Of a DNA stretch of 64,000 nt, positions 61,951 through 64,000 are shown one piece after another (positions within the stretch are counted from its first letter, which is position 1; each line of letters starts with the position of its first letter). Both the position numbers and the translations under genes were made by a program. This DNA is from an uncultured Dehalococcoidia bacterium (GTDB lineage: Bacteria; Chloroflexota; Dehalococcoidia; Lucifugimonadales; CATOSD01). The notes beneath the pieces were generated by a model. The model made no database searches. It was not told the DNA's origin and saw only the letters and a program-made list of their open reading frames with translations. The stretch is taken from positions 1 through 64,000 of the forward strand of contig CATOSD010000001.1 in assembly GCA_951812395.1 (NCBI GenBank), read 5' to 3'.

Positions 61951-62289
61951 CGGCAGCGAATACACGGCAGGTAGGCCCCTTCCGCCCCTGTCCTCTTCTG
62001 CCACGCGGAGGGACACTTATGCCCCAAATTGCCCACGCCGGCATTACAGAATTGAGCAGGACCGGCGACATCCTCAGCTAGGAGGCGCACAGAATGTCGC
62101 AGAATCGAACACATTTCTCTTGCCCGCTTTCGCGGGAACAATTTTGGGGCGGCCAAGTGGCTCCGAAACAGGTTCCTTGCCGCCTCGCCACTTGACCGCC
62201 CCGCCGCGCGGACTGTAACCTTGAACCCATAGCGGCGCGCTCCCCACACCCAAACCGGCGCGCGCACTCCCCCCAACAGGAGACGCCAC

Positions 62290-62571
62290 GTGTGCACCTA
62301 CAACATCGAGAAGGCCGAGATTACCGGCAGCGGCAAGGGTCCACAGGGCTGGTTCAGCCTGAACGAGGCGCGGGTGTACTACGACCACCCCTTCCACTCA
62401 CCGGCGGACCATACGCTGAACATCGACTTCGTGAATGACGCCCAGGGGCTGGGCGCGCGCGTCGCCGTGGAGCTGAGCGCCGAATCGGCCCTGAAGCTGG
62501 TCGACGGCATCATGGCCGCGCTCGACACGGCGCAGGCGCAGCACGAAATAGCGGCCCTGCAATCGCGATAG
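62290..62571 (+). CDS. DUF6295 family protein
   Basis: A 93-residue protein. The blocks EITGSGKGPQGWFSLNEARV, YYDHPFHSPADHTLNIDFVN and ARVAVELSAESALKLVDGIM correspond to a conserved small family (which I recall as DUF6295), unknown in function. The start is a GTG at 62290 with AGGAG eight bases ahead. TTGACC near 62191, just past element E, may be its -35. The aminotransferase gene follows after 37 bases, probably in the same transcript. Confidence 0.82.
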   Translation: MCTYNIEKAEITGSGKGPQGWFSLNEARVYYDHPFHSPADHTLNIDFVNDAQGLGARVAVELSAESALKLVDGIMAALDTAQAQHEIAALQSR

Positions 62572-62608
62572 ACGCGCCCGCCCCAACGCGGGCCCGGAGA
62601 GACATCTG

Positions 62609-63775
62609 ATGAGATTGGCCCGCAGAATGAGCCGGCTGGGTACCGAGACGGCGTTTGAGGTGCTCGCCAGAGCGCGGATGCTGGAAGCCGAGGGCATGGA
62701 CGTGGTCCACCTCGAGATTGGCGAGCCCGACTACGATACGCCCGAGAACGTGGTGCGCGCCGGAGTCGACGCCCTCGGCGGCGGCTTCACCCACTACGGC
62801 CCCTCACCCGGTCTGCCCGATGTGCGCGCCCGCATAGCCCAGGAGATCGCCGACACCCGCGGCATATCCGTTTCGGGCGACAACGTGGTGGTGACCCCCG
62901 GCGGCAAACCCATCATGTTCTTCGTCCTGCTCGCGCTCGCGGAGCACGGCGACGAGGTGCTCTACCCCAACCCCGGATTCCCAATCTACGAGTCGATGAT
63001 CAACTTCGCGGGCGCCGAGGCAGTCCCCATGCCGCTCCGCGAAGACCGGGATTTCAACGTCGACGTCGACGAGGTCGCCGAGCAGATAACACCCGCGACC
63101 AAGCTGATGATCATCAACTCGCCCAACAACCCGTGCGGTAGCGTGATGGGCAGGGAGGAGTTGCGGGCGCTCGCCGAACTGGCCGTGGAGCGCGACGTGC
63201 TGGTGCTCGCAGACGAGATTTACAGCCGCTTCCTGTTCGAGGGCGAACACCACAGCATAACCGCCTTCCCCGGAATGACGGAGCGCACCATAATCCTGGA
63301 CGGCTTCTCCAAAACCTACGCCATGACCGGCTGGCGCCTGGGATTCGGCGTGATGCCCCTAGAGCTTGTGGAGCCCATATCGCGGCTGATAACCAACAGC
63401 GTGTCCTGCACCGCGAGCTTCACCCAGATGGCGGCGATCGAGGCGCTGGACGGGCCGCAGGACGATGCCTACGGCATGGTGGCGGAATTCAAGCGCCGCC
63501 GCGACCTGATAGTCAACGGACTCAACGCCATCCCCGGCATACGCTGCCCCATGCCCAAGGGCGCGTTCTACGTGTTCCCGAACGTGGAGGGCACCGGGCT
63601 GAGCAGCGCTGAGTTCGCCGACCGGTTGCTGCAAGAGGCCGGGGTCGCCTGCCTGTCCGGCGAGTCGTTCGGCGAGTACGGAAAGGGCCACGTGCGGTTC
63701 TCGTTCGCCAATTCGGCGGAGAACATCCAGAAGGCGCTGGGCCGCATAGCGGGCTTCGTCGTGAAGGCCCCCTAG
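62609..63775 (+). CDS. PLP-dependent aminotransferase, class I/II
   Basis: A 388-residue fold-type I aminotransferase of the aspartate/tyrosine group. VVHLEIGEPDYDTPENVVRA, the SPNNPCGSVMGREELRALAE substrate loop, LVLADEIYSRFLFEG (PLP-binding Asp and Tyr) and ILDGFSKTYAMTGWRLGFG with the Schiff-base Lys (about residue 234) are canonical; the late GHVRFSFANS holds the carboxylate Arg. It probably transfers amino groups between aspartate or alanine and 2-oxoglutarate. The stop overlaps the convergent comF-like stop. Confidence 0.94.
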   Translation: MRLARRMSRLGTETAFEVLARARMLEAEGMDVVHLEIGEPDYDTPENVVRAGVDALGGGFTHYGPSPGLPDVRARIAQEIADTRGISVSGDNVVVTPGGKPIMFFVLLALAEHGDEVLYPNPGFPIYESMINFAGAEAVPMPLREDRDFNVDVDEVAEQITPATKLMIINSPNNPCGSVMGREELRALAELAVERDVLVLADEIYSRFLFEGEHHSITAFPGMTERTIILDGFSKTYAMTGWRLGFGVMPLELVEPISRLITNSVSCTASFTQMAAIEALDGPQDDAYGMVAEFKRRRDLIVNGLNAIPGIRCPMPKGAFYVFPNVEGTGLSSAEFADRLLQEAGVACLSGESFGEYGKGHVRFSFANSAENIQKALGRIAGFVVKAP

Positions 63776-64000
63776 CCCCCCGACCGTGTCCGCGCCACTG
63801 CCAGTCCCCACACCTCGCGCGCGCCGTTTGCCTTGAGCGCCTCGGCGCAGGCAGACATCGTCGCGCCGGTCGTCACGATGTCGTCGACCAGCAGCAGGCT
63901 CAGACCGTCGACCGACTCCTCGCACACGAAGCTGCCCGCCACGTTGCTCCAGCGGTTCACGCGACCGGCCACGCTAAGCTGCGACGGCGCGTCGCTTGTC
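63772..64000 (-). CDS. ComF-like phosphoribosyltransferase, 5' part cut by window edge
   Basis: The C-terminal 75 residues of a ComF-family protein involved in DNA uptake or nucleotide salvage. RWSNVAGSFVCEE and the PRPP-binding loop LLLVDDIVTTGATMSACAEA, then KANGAREVWGLAVART, are typical. The frame is open to the window edge, so the zinc-finger N-terminus lies beyond 64000. It converges on the aminotransferase gene with overlapping stops. Confidence 0.88.
   Translation of the reverse strand, partial: TSDAPSQLSVAGRVNRWSNVAGSFVCEESVDGLSLLLVDDIVTTGATMSACAEALKANGAREVWGLAVARTRSGG

Larger units (their letters stand above)
59556..62172 (+). mobile_element. Repeat element copy E, split by IS1380 copy 2
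   Basis: Left end CCCGTTTCAGATTACTG (59556) and right end AGTGGCTCCGAAACAGG (to 62172) match the family. The 750 bases of element are divided by the IS at 59874-61735. To the right lie the promoter (61750-61778), a 4 x 20 bp tandem repeat (61871-61950) and the conserved module CTGCCACGCGGAGGGACACT...CTCAGCTAGGAGGCGCACAG. It begins 21 bases after the PIN remnant and faces the DUF6295 gene. Confidence 0.7.

Noticed and set aside
1-64000. tRNA or rRNA genes
   Set aside because: I saw no T-loop GTTCGANTC context or rRNA signature in the intergenic regions; a covariance search would be decisive.

Overview
This is a GC-rich bacterial chromosomal segment. It carries single-copy housekeeping genes (purL, nadK, nuoLMN, a nusA-infB-rbfA-truB operon, rpmE/rpmA/rplU, his genes, gap). 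Between them lie many small accessory modules, decayed genes and dispersed repeats. The gene mix (PAC2 protein, DUF35/thiolase pair, M19 dipeptidase, enolase-superfamily enzyme, DUF6295, DUF1385, many clan-AA/PIN/ImmA-type accessory genes) suggests a Chloroflexota lineage of the Dehalococcoidia/SAR202 type. That is an inference: no rRNA gene is present to prove it.

Layout. 1-4.6 kb: a cut C5-cytosine methyltransferase, then a minus-strand operon of zinc ribbon, thioesterase and purL (purL shows a frameshift). 4.8-5.6 kb: convergent XRE regulator and ImmA-like gene. 6.4-9.5 kb: ABC exporter and MFS exporter. 9.8-17.7 kb: small regulated gene, hydrolase + PAC2 pair, enolase-superfamily + HD pair, M20 peptidase, NUDIX and nadK. 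17.7-22.8 kb: nuoL-nuoM-nuoN. 23.2-26.6 kb: decayed genes and an IS1380-family element. 26.6-34.8 kb: nusA operon, hisIE, DUF1385 gene and three ribosomal protein genes. 35.6-43.4 kb: accessory island with a HEAT-like gene pair driven by a copy of the rplU promoter, an AAA ATPase + DUF4276 pair, a retropepsin-like protease pair, and a type IIG restriction-modification gene interrupted by one in-frame stop. 44.1-47.5 kb: hisF, methyltransferase, hisA, hisH, cobalamin adenosyltransferase. 47.6-48.8 kb: toxin, antitoxin fused in frame to a nitrile-hydratase beta-type domain, and a second beta-type domain. 48.9-54 kb: gap and catabolic genes. 54.1-57.2 kb: MrfA-like helicase with an ADP-ribosyltransferase-like partner. 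57.4-59.5 kb: a PIN toxin module and its decayed duplicate. 59.6-62.2 kb: a second IS1380 copy nested inside another repeat. 62.3-64 kb: DUF6295 gene, aminotransferase and a cut comF-like gene.

The most unusual feature is a family of 0.66-0.8 kb intergenic elements: four recognisable copies and one decayed copy. Each recognisable copy has imperfect terminal inverted repeats that begin close to CCTGTTTCAGATTACCAGG. All five carry a conserved internal sigma-70-type promoter with an exact 17 bp spacer, and the copies share a conserved right-hand module. Four of the five lie just upstream of a gene, with the internal promoter pointing at that gene. One copy carries a 7 x 33 bp minisatellite, and one was split by the IS1380 element, with a clean 5 bp target duplication. 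A second dispersed family, short palindromes with arms like CCTTCCCCCT/AGGGGGAAGG, sits at gene ends, often supplies stop codons, and appears to have entered the purL reading frame.
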